DNA of 64,000 nt from Planctomycetota bacterium (GTDB taxonomy: Bacteria > Planctomycetota > Phycisphaerae > Phycisphaerales > UBA1924). A model generated the notes under the pieces. The model worked only from the letters and a program-made list of their open reading frames with translations, was not told the origin of the DNA and ran no database searches. The position numbers and the translations under genes are program-made. Shown here piece after piece: positions 10,159 through 18,797 of this stretch (the stretch's first letter is position 1; each line of letters begins with the position of its first letter). The stretch is from contig CP053450.1 in assembly GCA_013285505.1 (NCBI GenBank), positions 2,092,796 through 2,156,795 on the forward strand. The letters run 5' to 3'.

Positions 10159-10986
10159 ATGTCAGTCCAGGATCTCATCGCGGGCGTCGGGGACCGGCTT
10201 ACCCCTACCGAACGCCGAATCGCCGAAGTCGTCTCCAGCGATGCCACGCTCTTGGCGTTCGGGACGGTCTCCGACCTCGCCGAGCGGGCCGGCACCAGCC
10301 GCCCTTCCATCGTCCGATTCGCCACCAAACTTGGGTTCTCCGGATATTCCGAGCTCCAGGCATGGGTCCGGGAAGGGGTCTCGCGGCAGCTCTCGAGCCC
10401 GAGCGCCCGGATCCGCCGGCTCGACGGGGGCTCGGCGGAGATCCGGAGCGGTATCGCCGACGCCGTGCAACGGGTCTTCGATGCCCTGGATCCCGAGCGG
10501 CTGGCCGACCTCGCGGCCCCGGTGGTCGCGGCACGCCGGGTGTGGGTGCTCTCCGGCGAGACCTCGATGGCCGGGGCAAGGGTGCTCCAGAGCGGTCTCT
10601 CCATGGTCCGTTCCGACGTGCACCTCGTGCATGAACACTCGGTGGGTCGAGACCTCTGCAGCGCAGAACCGGGCGATGTGGCGGTGGTGTTCGACTTTGC
10701 GCGGTATCGCCGGAGTTCCGTCACCGCTGCGCGCGCGCTCTCGGATCTCGGTGTGACCATCGTCGCCATGACCGACGGACCCCTTTCGCCGCTCGCGTCG
10801 ATCACGCAGCTGTGGTGCGAACTGCGTGTTCCGGCGGTCGGCCCGTTCGACAGCTCGGTCCCGGCGGTGACTGCTGCCGAGTTGCTGATCGCACAGGTTG
10901 TCAGCGATCTCGGCGATCGCGCGCGCGATCGGATTGATCAGCTCGAAGCGCTCTGGCGGGCAACGGGGACGTTCATCGCGATGTGA
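10159..10986 (+). CDS. RpiR/MurR-family transcriptional regulator with SIS domain
   Basis: This 275-residue regulator has the RpiR-type N-terminal helix-turn-helix (residues 1-75: LTPTERRIAEVV, TVSDLAERAGTSRPSIVRFATKLGFSGYSELQ) and a C-terminal SIS domain (about 115-245) that usually binds a phosphosugar or another small acidic ligand. It starts with AAGGA before ATG 10159 and is transcribed divergently from the aminomutase operon across a 103-bp gap, so it is the natural candidate for controlling that operon. The ligand is unknown. Confidence 0.8.
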   Translation: MSVQDLIAGVGDRLTPTERRIAEVVSSDATLLAFGTVSDLAERAGTSRPSIVRFATKLGFSGYSELQAWVREGVSRQLSSPSARIRRLDGGSAEIRSGIADAVQRVFDALDPERLADLAAPVVAARRVWVLSGETSMAGARVLQSGLSMVRSDVHLVHEHSVGRDLCSAEPGDVAVVFDFARYRRSSVTAARALSDLGVTIVAMTDGPLSPLASITQLWCELRVPAVGPFDSSVPAVTAAELLIAQVVSDLGDRARDRIDQLEALWRATGTFIAM

Positions 10987-11071
10987 CAGGCCCGGCTGCC
11001 GCCGGAGGCGCGGTGTCAGACCTCAGCGAGGGGACCGTTCGTCGTGGTCGTGGCGAGAGTTGCGGCGCGTT

Positions 11072-12422
11072 CTAGGCCCGGTTTGGCGTGGCGACGGTCT
11101 GGCCGGCGATATCGCTGCGGACCTGCATCCCCTCGAACCGGATACGCCGAACCGCCTCGTATGCGCGCTCGCGGGCGGCGGGGAGCGTGTCGCCGAGGGC
11201 CACCACATTGAGCACGCGGCCGCCGGCGGTCACGATGTCGCCGTCGGCGTTCCTGGCCGTCCCCGCGTGGAAGACGGTCACGTCCTCCATGGCCTCGGCG
11301 TCCTCGATTCCGTGGATCGGGGTGCCCTTGCGGGGCTTGGCGGGATACCCGTCGCTGGCGAGCACGATGCAGACCGACGGCCGCGGATCCCACTCGACGT
11401 CGACCTTGTCCAGCGTGCGGGTGCAGGCGGCGAGCATGAGTTCGATCGCGTCGGAGCGGAGTCGCACCATGAGCGCCTGGCACTCCGGATCGCCGAACCG
11501 GACGTTGAACTCCAGAACCTTCGGGCCCGCGTGGGTGAGCATGAGCCCGGCGTAGAGCACGCCCCGGTAGTCGATCCCGTCGCGTTTGAGAGCGTCCACG
11601 GTCGGGACCAGAACCTCGCGTTCGATGCGGGCCATGGTCGTCTCGTCGATCGCGTCCGAGGGGCAGAATGCGCCCATGCCGCCGGTGTTGGGGCCGCGGT
11701 CGTCGTCGAGCAGCCGTTTGTGGTCCTGGCACGGGGGCAAGACGAGGATCGAGCGGCCGTCGGTGATGGCGAGCACGGAGACCTCGCGTCCCTGCAGCCT
11801 CTCCTCGACGATGACCTTCTTCCCGGCATCACCGAATGCGCGCTCATCCATGATCAGCCGGATGGCGTCGCTGGCTTCCTTGGTCGATTCCGGCACGAAC
11901 ACGCCCTTGCCGGCGGCCAGCCCCGAGGCCTTGATGACCGGTGGCTCGGTCCGGCTCATGACGTAGCGGAGCCGCGGTGCCCGAATCCGTGAATTCGCGT
12001 CCCTCGGCGGTGGGGACGGAGGCCTCGCGGAGCAGCGCCTTGCACCAGGCCTTGTCCGCCTCAAGCATGGCACCGGCCTGACGCGGGCCGAAGACGAGCC
12101 GGTCCGGCGTGGCCAATTTGTCCGCGTACCCCTCGGCCAGGGGCCCCTCCGGCCCGACGACCACCAGCCCGATGCGTTCGCGGTCGCAGAGCTGTTCGAG
12201 GCGGTACATCGCCGCCGCCGACACGGGCACCCCGACGGGTGTGCCGAGGCCGGCGAGGCCGGGATTCTCAGGGTGGGTCACCCACAGCTTGCCGAGCCGA
12301 GGCGAGCGGCAGATGGCGGCTGCGAGCGCGTGCTCCCGTCCGCCGCCACCCACGAGCAGGACGTTGACGGGGGCCGGATCGGTGGTGTGCTCTGCCGGCT
12401 TGGCCGGGTCGGTCGTGGTCAT
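11072..12422 (-). CDS. purD: Phosphoribosylamine-glycine ligase (one frameshift)
   Basis: PurD joins glycine to 5-phosphoribosylamine with ATP in the second step of purine synthesis. The N-terminus has VGGGGREHAL, the middle has VIKASGLAAGKGVFVP and IVEERLQGREVSVL of the ATP-grasp fold, and VLEFNVRFGDPECQ follows. One extra base in the run near 11967-11973 splits the gene into two frames; removing it joins EFTDSGTAA to RYVMSRTEPPVIKAS as in other PurD proteins. Because purD is normally essential for growth without purines and every motif is intact, sequencing error is the likely cause. The start ATG 12422 precedes a 20-residue Pro/Thr-rich leader. Confidence 0.85.
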
Positions 12423-12569
12423 GCGGCATCGTATCCGTCGCAGCCGCAGAGGTGCCGGGCGGGCCGCGATGATCGGTGCGGTCTCGACCGTCGGAGGGCG
12501 GTCCGCCCCGATATCTGGTCGGTGTCGCTTGGATTCGATCGGGGGAGCCGCCTATGCTCCTTTCCTGAT

Positions 12570-12643
<74 letters not shown>

Positions 12644-12690
12644 TTTGACGGTCGGTTGCGGAAGCGGCCGGCCCCGCGGTTCACGATGAG

Positions 12691-12714
12691 CGCCGCCGAG
12701 AGACCTCGGCGGCG
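12691..12714 (+). terminator. Hairpin downstream of initiator tRNA
   Basis: CGCCGCCGAG and CTCGGCGGCG form a perfect 10-bp stem with an AGAC loop, 48 bp after the tRNA. It is followed by TTGTCG, only weakly T-rich. Position and strength suggest a transcription terminator for the tRNA. The rest of the stretch to 13022 holds nothing recognisable. Confidence 0.5.
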
Positions 12715-13022
12715 TTGTCGCGTTCTGGGGGCGTTCCGCGAGGGTTTGCGGGAGGCGGCGCGGCGGACAAAGTCTCGGTTCGGCGGGCGGCGATAACCGG
12801 CGGACATGGTCCGACGGGCGCTCGAGTGCCGGATCGGCCTGAAGTCTCGGCGGGTCTCTCGGAGACCGGCGCCCCGGTGAAGAGGTCGTGTCTCGGCATG
12901 AGCGCGCACCATCCCCCTGATCGCAAACACGAAGCGAGCCCAACAGTGTTCGATGAACGCTCGCCTGTTCATAAGGCGCGGACTCTCGACGCAGCTCGTA
13001 CGATGTGGCAGAGAGGTACCGC

Positions 13023-14780
13023 ATGGCGAAGCTGACCGGGATTCCAGAGGTGTGCTACACGGCTCTTCACCGAGTGCGGGAGACCGCGCTGATCGACTTC
13101 GGAAGTCTCTTCACGCCGGAGCGGAAGATCTGGACGGCACGGAACCTCCAGCGGCATCACGAGATGTTTGTCCAACGGTTTGACGAGGGTGAAGGCACCT
13201 TTCTCGACAAGTACCGCCACCAGCTTGATGGCGGGGACGACGACACGATCCAACTCGCGGCCGAATTGGTGTATGTCCAGCAGATCTTCACCACGGTCAC
13301 CGGACCGAAGAAGAAGATCGCGAATGTCCGGGAGATCCTGACCTGGTGCGATCGGGCCGTCGAGGTTCCGGAGTGGGCGGTCGAGGGCGCCGCCGGACAC
13401 GCTGGTGACCAGAGCTTCAATCAGCACCGTCCTTGGCATCTGGCGTGGATCAACGAGTACCTGCTCCACTGGCATGAACTCCCGGAGTCACGCAGGTTCC
13501 AGCTGCTCGGGAACCCATGGGAGTTCCGCGATGACGTCTTCGGGCACAAGACGTCCTTGCAGGCGTTTCAGCCCATGCGGGAGGCGTGGCTCTACATCGC
13601 CTTTCCAGGTACGTTTGAGAACATCTCATCGCGCAAGGACAAGAAGGCCATCCGTGCCGGCTTCGGCCATCTCCTCCCCAACGGCACGACAGACAACATC
13701 GACCGCGACTTGTTGACGATTCGAGAGGCACTGGGCAAGGAGGCAGAGCCCGGCTTCCACTTCTACCGCAAGCCCTTCATCCAGCAATGGAAGGAGCCCA
13801 AGGACGCCAAACCAAAGAAGCAGACGGGTGGCAACGCTCCGAAGGCCGGACCTGGACTGTCCACCGGCGACGCTCCAGCTGTCATGGCGTCGCTCGAAGA
13901 TCTTGCCGCGTCGCTCATGCTGGAGCCAGCCGACACCCTGTCGCGGTGGGCGGCCCTGCTCGTGGAAAAGGGCCAAGTCATCCTTCAGGGCCCCCCCGGC
14001 ACCGGCAAGACCTTCATCGCTCGCAAGATGGCGGAGTCGCTCGCGGGCACGACAGACCGGGTGACGCTCGTGCAGTTCCACCCGTCCTATGCGTACGAGG
14101 ACTTTGTCGAGGGCTTTCGGCCGAGCGGCCCGAATCACTTCGAGGTCAAGGACGGCCCTCTGAAGCGACTGACGGCGCGCGCCGCGGCTGAACCCGATGC
14201 CCGGTTTGTGCTGATCATCGACGAGATCAACCGAGGGAACATCGCAAAAGTGTTCGGCGAGCTGCTCTTCCTCCTCGAATACCGGGACGAAGCGATCACT
14301 CTCCAGTACTCCGAGGCCCCGTTCCGCCTGCCGCGAAACCTCCTCATCATCGGGACGATGAACACCGCCGACCGCTCGATCGCCCTGCTCGATATGGCGC
14401 TGCGTCGCAGATTCCGCTTCATCGACCTCGTGCCCGGAGAACCGCCCATCGATGGATTGCTCAAGCGATTCCTCGAGGCGAACGCCCCCGACATGGTCTA
14501 CCTCGCCGCAATGATTGATTCGGTGAACGAGATCGTGGGCGACAGGCACGCCTCAATTGGTCCGAGCCACTTCCTGACCGATGACCCGAGAGCGCTCACC
14601 GAGGAGTGGGCCAAGCAGATATGGAACCACTCCGTTATCCCCGCGCTCGCCGATCGGTTCTTCGATAACCCGAGCGAGATGGACCAGTTCCTCTATGACA
14701 CGGTGAGAGACCAGGTCACATCAGACGATGTCTTGGCCGACCAAGCGGAGGCTGACGATGCGTCGGCTGACGCTGACTGA
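13023..14780 (+). CDS. McrB-like AAA+ NTPase of a type IV (McrBC) restriction system
   Basis: McrB-type proteins bind modified DNA through an N-terminal domain and use a GTP-driven AAA+ motor to activate the McrC nuclease. This protein of 585 residues has a P-loop GPPGTGKTFIARKMAES near 325, the McrB-typical Walker B FVLIIDEINRGNIAKVFGE, and TMNTADRSIALLDMALRRRF matching the MNxxDRS signature. The first 290 residues are not a recognised modified-base reader and probably set target specificity. ATG 13023 was preferred over GTG 13005. The 3' end overlaps mcrC by 23 bases. Confidence 0.85.
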   Translation: MAKLTGIPEVCYTALHRVRETALIDFGSLFTPERKIWTARNLQRHHEMFVQRFDEGEGTFLDKYRHQLDGGDDDTIQLAAELVYVQQIFTTVTGPKKKIANVREILTWCDRAVEVPEWAVEGAAGHAGDQSFNQHRPWHLAWINEYLLHWHELPESRRFQLLGNPWEFRDDVFGHKTSLQAFQPMREAWLYIAFPGTFENISSRKDKKAIRAGFGHLLPNGTTDNIDRDLLTIREALGKEAEPGFHFYRKPFIQQWKEPKDAKPKKQTGGNAPKAGPGLSTGDAPAVMASLEDLAASLMLEPADTLSRWAALLVEKGQVILQGPPGTGKTFIARKMAESLAGTTDRVTLVQFHPSYAYEDFVEGFRPSGPNHFEVKDGPLKRLTARAAAEPDARFVLIIDEINRGNIAKVFGELLFLLEYRDEAITLQYSEAPFRLPRNLLIIGTMNTADRSIALLDMALRRRFRFIDLVPGEPPIDGLLKRFLEANAPDMVYLAAMIDSVNEIVGDRHASIGPSHFLTDDPRALTEEWAKQIWNHSVIPALADRFFDNPSEMDQFLYDTVRDQVTSDDVLADQAEADDASADAD

Positions 14781-15984
14781 GTACGCCACGACGGCCGGGG
14801 TGCTCCTCGGCGCCGATGAGCTGGCGATGCTCCGCCGGGCGCATCCCACGCTTCGGATCGAGCCATCGGCTGGCATGCCCGGACGCTTCGATATCACACC
14901 GGATCAGCACATCGGCGTCGTTCAGCTCCCCTCGGTCGCCATCGAGATCCAGCCGAAGACACCGATGTCGTCAGTGATCTTCCTCGTCTCGTATGCAGCG
15001 GATCGCGTGAACTGGTCCCGAATGGAGACGGCGTGGCAAGACGACGCCACGCTAGTAGATCTGGTCGCGGCCGTCTTGTGCCGCTGCATCGAGCGGGCGA
15101 CGAGGAGAGGACTTCTCGCCGGTTACCGGTCGCACGAGGAATCGCTAACCGCGCCCCGCGGCCGGATTCGCTTTCCCGAACACCTGAGCCAACGGCTGGG
15201 ACAAGCGCCGCCGATCGAGATCGAGCACGACCTCTTCACGACAGACATCGTCGAGAATCGGGTGCTGCTCAGCGCCCTCGCGTGCCTCCGCCGTCTCCCC
15301 TTGCGGTCGTCGAAGATCAAGCGGGAGATCGGACGAGCCGCGAGACTGTTCGGGGGTGTCGAACTCTGTCACTACCCCAGGCACAGCGTCCCTGATCCCG
15401 TGATCACGCAGCTGAATCGGCACTACGACCCAGCTCTGCGGCTCGCCCACCTTGTTCTCCGATCGGCATCGGTCGATGCCGGCGCCGGCATGCGGCGCGC
15501 GGACGCGTTTCTCGTCGACATGAACGCCGTGTTCGAAATGTTCCTCCGCGTGGCGATGCGAGAGGCGCTCGGATGTTCGCTTTCGGAGTTCCCCGACAGA
15601 CCACCGCGTCTCCGTCTCGACGCCGCGGAGCGCATCCCCCTCAAGCCTGACCTGTGTCTGATCTCGAACGGCTCGATGTGCTGGGTAGGCGACGCGAAGT
15701 ACAAGCGGCTCAGCCCCGCGGGCTACCAGAACGCCGACGTGTACCAGATGCTCGCATACCTGATCGCGACCGGCTTACCGTCCGGGACGCTCATCTACGC
15801 GGCGGACGCGGGCTTGACCTCGGTCACGCACGTCATTGAGGGAGCAGGTCGAGAGGTGCGGGTCCGGACCCTGGACCTGACAATGCCGCCGCGTGGCATC
15901 CTGCGGGATGTCGAAGCCCTCTCCGCCGAAATTGGAGAGGGGTTGTGCGGCACCAATCCGGATGGTTGCTGGGCATGTTCGTAG
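14758..15984 (+). CDS. McrC-like PD-(D/E)XK nuclease subunit
   Basis: McrC is the endonuclease partner of McrB. This 408-residue protein has the family layout: an N-terminal beta domain (residues 1-90, ending IEIQPKTPMSSVIFLVSYA) that contacts the McrB ring, and a C-terminal PD-(D/E)XK nuclease with LKPDLCLI and VGDAKYKRL supplying the catalytic Asp, Asp and Lys. ATG 14758 lies inside the 3' end of mcrB after a GGAG, so the two are coupled. The pair is complete and looks functional. Confidence 0.85.
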   Translation: MRRLTLTEYATTAGVLLGADELAMLRRAHPTLRIEPSAGMPGRFDITPDQHIGVVQLPSVAIEIQPKTPMSSVIFLVSYAADRVNWSRMETAWQDDATLVDLVAAVLCRCIERATRRGLLAGYRSHEESLTAPRGRIRFPEHLSQRLGQAPPIEIEHDLFTTDIVENRVLLSALACLRRLPLRSSKIKREIGRAARLFGGVELCHYPRHSVPDPVITQLNRHYDPALRLAHLVLRSASVDAGAGMRRADAFLVDMNAVFEMFLRVAMREALGCSLSEFPDRPPRLRLDAAERIPLKPDLCLISNGSMCWVGDAKYKRLSPAGYQNADVYQMLAYLIATGLPSGTLIYAADAGLTSVTHVIEGAGREVRVRTLDLTMPPRGILRDVEALSAEIGEGLCGTNPDGCWACS

Positions 15985-16070
15985 GGGTTGGCATAGGGAA
16001 CCAGTGACGCGGCCATAACCAGCCGCAGCACTGGAGCCCGAGCGTGGTATCGACCCGAAAGCCAGAGAGC

Positions 16071-16241
16071 ATGACGCCTGCGGAGCGGGACGCGGAGATC
16101 GCAAGCATCCTCGCCCGCGGCCTGGTGCGCGCACATCGCGCCCGGCGCGAGGATGCCGCGAACAGCGGAGATTCTCGCGCCGAGGGACTTGAACTGTCCG
16201 GCGATGCGAGCCTCAGTGTCGAAACACGGCCCGCGGGTTAG
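16071..16241 (+). CDS. Small protein heading the DUF2924-recombinase module
   Basis: This 56-residue reading frame begins MTPAERDAEIASILARGLVRAHRAR and is followed by a polar tail. Short proteins with this helical opening commonly precede DUF2924 and a large serine recombinase in mobile modules of many bacteria; I recognise the pattern, not a function. ATG 16071 follows AGAGAG; GTG 16044 is in frame upstream. It may aid recombination or maintain the module. Confidence 0.5.
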   Translation: MTPAERDAEIASILARGLVRAHRARREDAANSGDSRAEGLELSGDASLSVETRPAG

Positions 16242-16282
16242 GGCCCCTATCTCGCGAGCCGCCCATGCACTGAGGAGGCGCC

Positions 16283-16792
16283 ATGCCAGACACGATTCGA
16301 CGCGAACTCGCGGCCTTGGAGAAGATGACGACTGCCGACCTCGTGAAGCGCTACGAGGATCTGCACGGGCACGCCTGCCGGACGCGGCACCGGGCGTACC
16401 TGAAGCGCAAGATCGCGTGGCGCATCCAGGCGAACGCGGAGGGGGATCTGAGCGAGCGGGCCCGTCGGCGCGCCGCTGAGCTGGCCGACGATGCCGAGGT
16501 CCGGGTGATGGCGCCGAAGGCGATCGTCTGCCCGCCGCAGAACGGCAAGGGGGTCACGACCACGCGGGCGTTCGACCCGGCCACGCCGCGAGATCCCCGG
16601 CTGCCGCCGGCCGGGTCGGCCATCGTCCGCAAGTACAAGGGGAAGACCGTCCGCGTCGTCGTGCTTGAGGACGGCGAGGGCTTCGAGTACACCGGCGACC
16701 GCTACGCCTCCCTGACTGCCATCGCCAAGAAGGTGACCGGGACCCACATCAACGGGTTCCGGTTCTTCCAGTTGAAGGAGCCGGTGCAGTGA
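16283..16792 (+). CDS. DUF2924 family protein
   Basis: This 169-residue basic protein has the DUF2924 layout: an N-terminal helical part (ELAALEKMTTADLVKRYEDL, then RTRHRAYLKRKIAWRIQ) and a C-terminal beta part RKYKGKTVRVVVLEDGEGFEY ending in GTHINGFRFFQL. It starts after GAGGAGG and overlaps the recombinase start by four bases (GTGA). DUF2924 proteins travel with large serine recombinases and probably bind DNA as accessory factors. No activity is known. Confidence 0.85.
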   Translation: MPDTIRRELAALEKMTTADLVKRYEDLHGHACRTRHRAYLKRKIAWRIQANAEGDLSERARRRAAELADDAEVRVMAPKAIVCPPQNGKGVTTTRAFDPATPRDPRLPPAGSAIVRKYKGKTVRVVVLEDGEGFEYTGDRYASLTAIAKKVTGTHINGFRFFQLKEPVQ

Positions 16793-18384
16793 GCCGCCGC
16801 CGCGTGACCCAGACGGACGAACAGGCGAAGGCGTCCGCGCGCCGCGAGGCGAAGCGGATCCGCTGCGCCATCTACACCCGGAAAAGCAGCGAGGAAGGCC
16901 TCGACCAGGAGTTCAACTCGCTCGACGCGCAGCGCGAGAGCGCCGAGGCGTACATCGCGAGCCAGAAGACCGAGGGCTGGGTGTGCCTGGCGGATCGCTA
17001 CGACGACGGCGGGTTCTCCGGCGGCAGCATGGAGCGGCCGGCGCTCGAGCGGCTCATTCGGGACGTGGACGCGGGCAACATCGACTGCGTGGTCGTCTAC
17101 AAAGTGGACCGTCTCAGTCGATCGTTGCTTGACTTCTCGAAGATCATGGAGACGTTCGAGAGCAAAGGGGTGTCGTTCGTCTCCGTCACGCAGCAGTTCA
17201 ACACGACGACGTCGATGGGGCGGCTGACGCTGAACATCCTGCTGTCGTTCGCCCAGTTCGAGCGGGAGATCATCGGAGAGCGCATCCGCGACAAGCTCGG
17301 GGCGCTCCGCCGGAAGGGCAAGTGGGCGGGCGGCGTGCCCGTCCTCGGGTACGACGTGGACCGCTCGAACGGGAGCCCGCGCCTGGTCGTCAACGCGGCG
17401 GAGGCGGCGCGGGTGCGGGAGATCTTCGCGCTCTACCTGGAGAAGGGGTCGCTCCAGAAGGTCGTCTCCGAGCTGACGCGTCGGCACTGGGCGAACAAGC
17501 GCCGGGTGACGGCGAAGGGGAAGGTCGTCGGGGGACGCCCGTTCGATCGCTGTTCGCTCCACGTGCTCATGACCAACCCGGTCCTCGCGGGGCGCATCGT
17601 TTACAAGGGCGAGACGTACCAGGGCGAGCACGATCCGGTCGTCGAGCCGGAGCTGTTCGACCGCGTGCAGAAGTTGATGCGGTACAACGGTCGAACGGGC
17701 GGGCTCGAGGTGCGGAACAAGTACGGCGCCCTGCTGCGGGGCCTGCTGCGGTGCAAGCAGTGCGACGCCTCGATGACGCACACGTTCACCGGGGGGCGCG
17801 GGAAGCCGTTCTACCGCTACTACCGCTGCTGCAAGGCCATCAAGACAAGCGCGTGCCCGGGGTCGAGCCTGCCGGCGGCCGAGATTGAGCGGCTCGTTGT
17901 AGACGAGATCCGGGCGCTCGGGCGCGACCGCCCGCTCCTCAACCGCGTTCTTGCCGAGGCCCGCCAGGCGGGGGACGACCGGACGGCGGAACTGCGGCGC
18001 GAGCGGAGCGACCTGAAAGCGGAGCTGGCCCGGCGTGAGCGTGAGCTGAAGGAACTGGTCGCCGTCGGGAGCACCGAGCGCGGCGCAACCGAGCGGCTGG
18101 CGACCGTGCACGAGCGGCTCACCCACATCCGCCAGCGCCTGCCCGAGCGCGAGAAGGAACTGGCGGTGCTCCAGTCCGAGGCGATCACCCGCGAGGACGC
18201 CAAGACCGCGCTCGCCGAGTTTGACGAGGTCTGGAGCAACCTGATCCCGCGCGAGCAGGCCCGGCTGCTGAACCTCGTCTTCGAGCGCGTCGAGTACGAC
18301 GCGGCGGCGAGCAGCGTCTCGGTGACGTTCCGCCCGACGGGGATCGCGGCGCTCTGCAAGCGCCGCATTGAGGAGGCCGCATGA
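16789..18384 (+). CDS. Large serine recombinase
   Basis: This 531-residue enzyme would catalyse site-specific integration or excision through a 5'-phosphoserine intermediate. The resolvase-type domain (residues 24-170) has the nucleophile at about Ser33 in AIYTRKSSEEG and the YKVDRLSRSLLDF and FERE motifs. A recombinase domain follows, then a zinc ribbon (CKQCDASM...YRCCK...CPG near 320-360) and a Glu/Arg-rich coiled coil (about 390-475) used for synapsis control. It overlaps DUF2924 upstream and the HTH gene downstream. It is the only integrase-like gene seen, so it may mobilise only its own module or the larger phage-bearing region. Confidence 0.9.
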   Translation: MSRRRVTQTDEQAKASARREAKRIRCAIYTRKSSEEGLDQEFNSLDAQRESAEAYIASQKTEGWVCLADRYDDGGFSGGSMERPALERLIRDVDAGNIDCVVVYKVDRLSRSLLDFSKIMETFESKGVSFVSVTQQFNTTTSMGRLTLNILLSFAQFEREIIGERIRDKLGALRRKGKWAGGVPVLGYDVDRSNGSPRLVVNAAEAARVREIFALYLEKGSLQKVVSELTRRHWANKRRVTAKGKVVGGRPFDRCSLHVLMTNPVLAGRIVYKGETYQGEHDPVVEPELFDRVQKLMRYNGRTGGLEVRNKYGALLRGLLRCKQCDASMTHTFTGGRGKPFYRYYRCCKAIKTSACPGSSLPAAEIERLVVDEIRALGRDRPLLNRVLAEARQAGDDRTAELRRERSDLKAELARRERELKELVAVGSTERGATERLATVHERLTHIRQRLPEREKELAVLQSEAITREDAKTALAEFDEVWSNLIPREQARLLNLVFERVEYDAAASSVSVTFRPTGIAALCKRRIEEAA

Positions 18385-18766
18385 CGACCATCACCCGCCA
18401 GATCCACTTCGCCATCGAGGGGAAGCGCAGCGGGCCGTCGCGGGACCGCCGCCGGAGCCGGCGTCCCAGGGGCGGGTCCCGCGGGTCTCGCGCCTGATGG
18501 CCCTGGCGATCCGGTTCGAGAAGCTGCTCCGCGACGGCGTGGTCCCGAACCAGTCCGAGCTGGCCCGGCTCGTCCACGTGACGCAGCCGCGGATGACGCA
18601 GATCCTGAACCTGCTGCACCTCGCGCCGGACATCCAGGAGGAGATCCTGTTCTTGCCCCCGACGACCACGGGGCGGGACCTGCTGACCGAACGCGATCTA
18701 CGGCCGGTTGCCGCTGAGCCAGATTGGACACGACAGCGGCGGATGTGGGGCCAATTGGTCCGTTGA
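18381..18766 (+). CDS. Recombinase-associated HTH protein (frameshifted)
   Basis: The start ATG overlaps the recombinase stop. The first frame gives MTTITRQIHFAIEGKRS and soon runs out. A second frame continues GPPPEPASQGRVPRVSRLMA, then an HTH segment NQSELARLVHVTQPRMTQILNLLHLAPDIQEEILFLP, ending VAAEPDWTRQRRMWGQL. In related modules these parts form a single protein of about 130 residues, so one indel near 18415-18430 is likely. The HTH suggests regulation of the module. Internal initiation at ATG 18497 could still yield the DNA-binding part. Confidence 0.6.
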
Positions 18767-18797
18767 AATCCTGCGCGAATCCTCGCCACATCAAGCC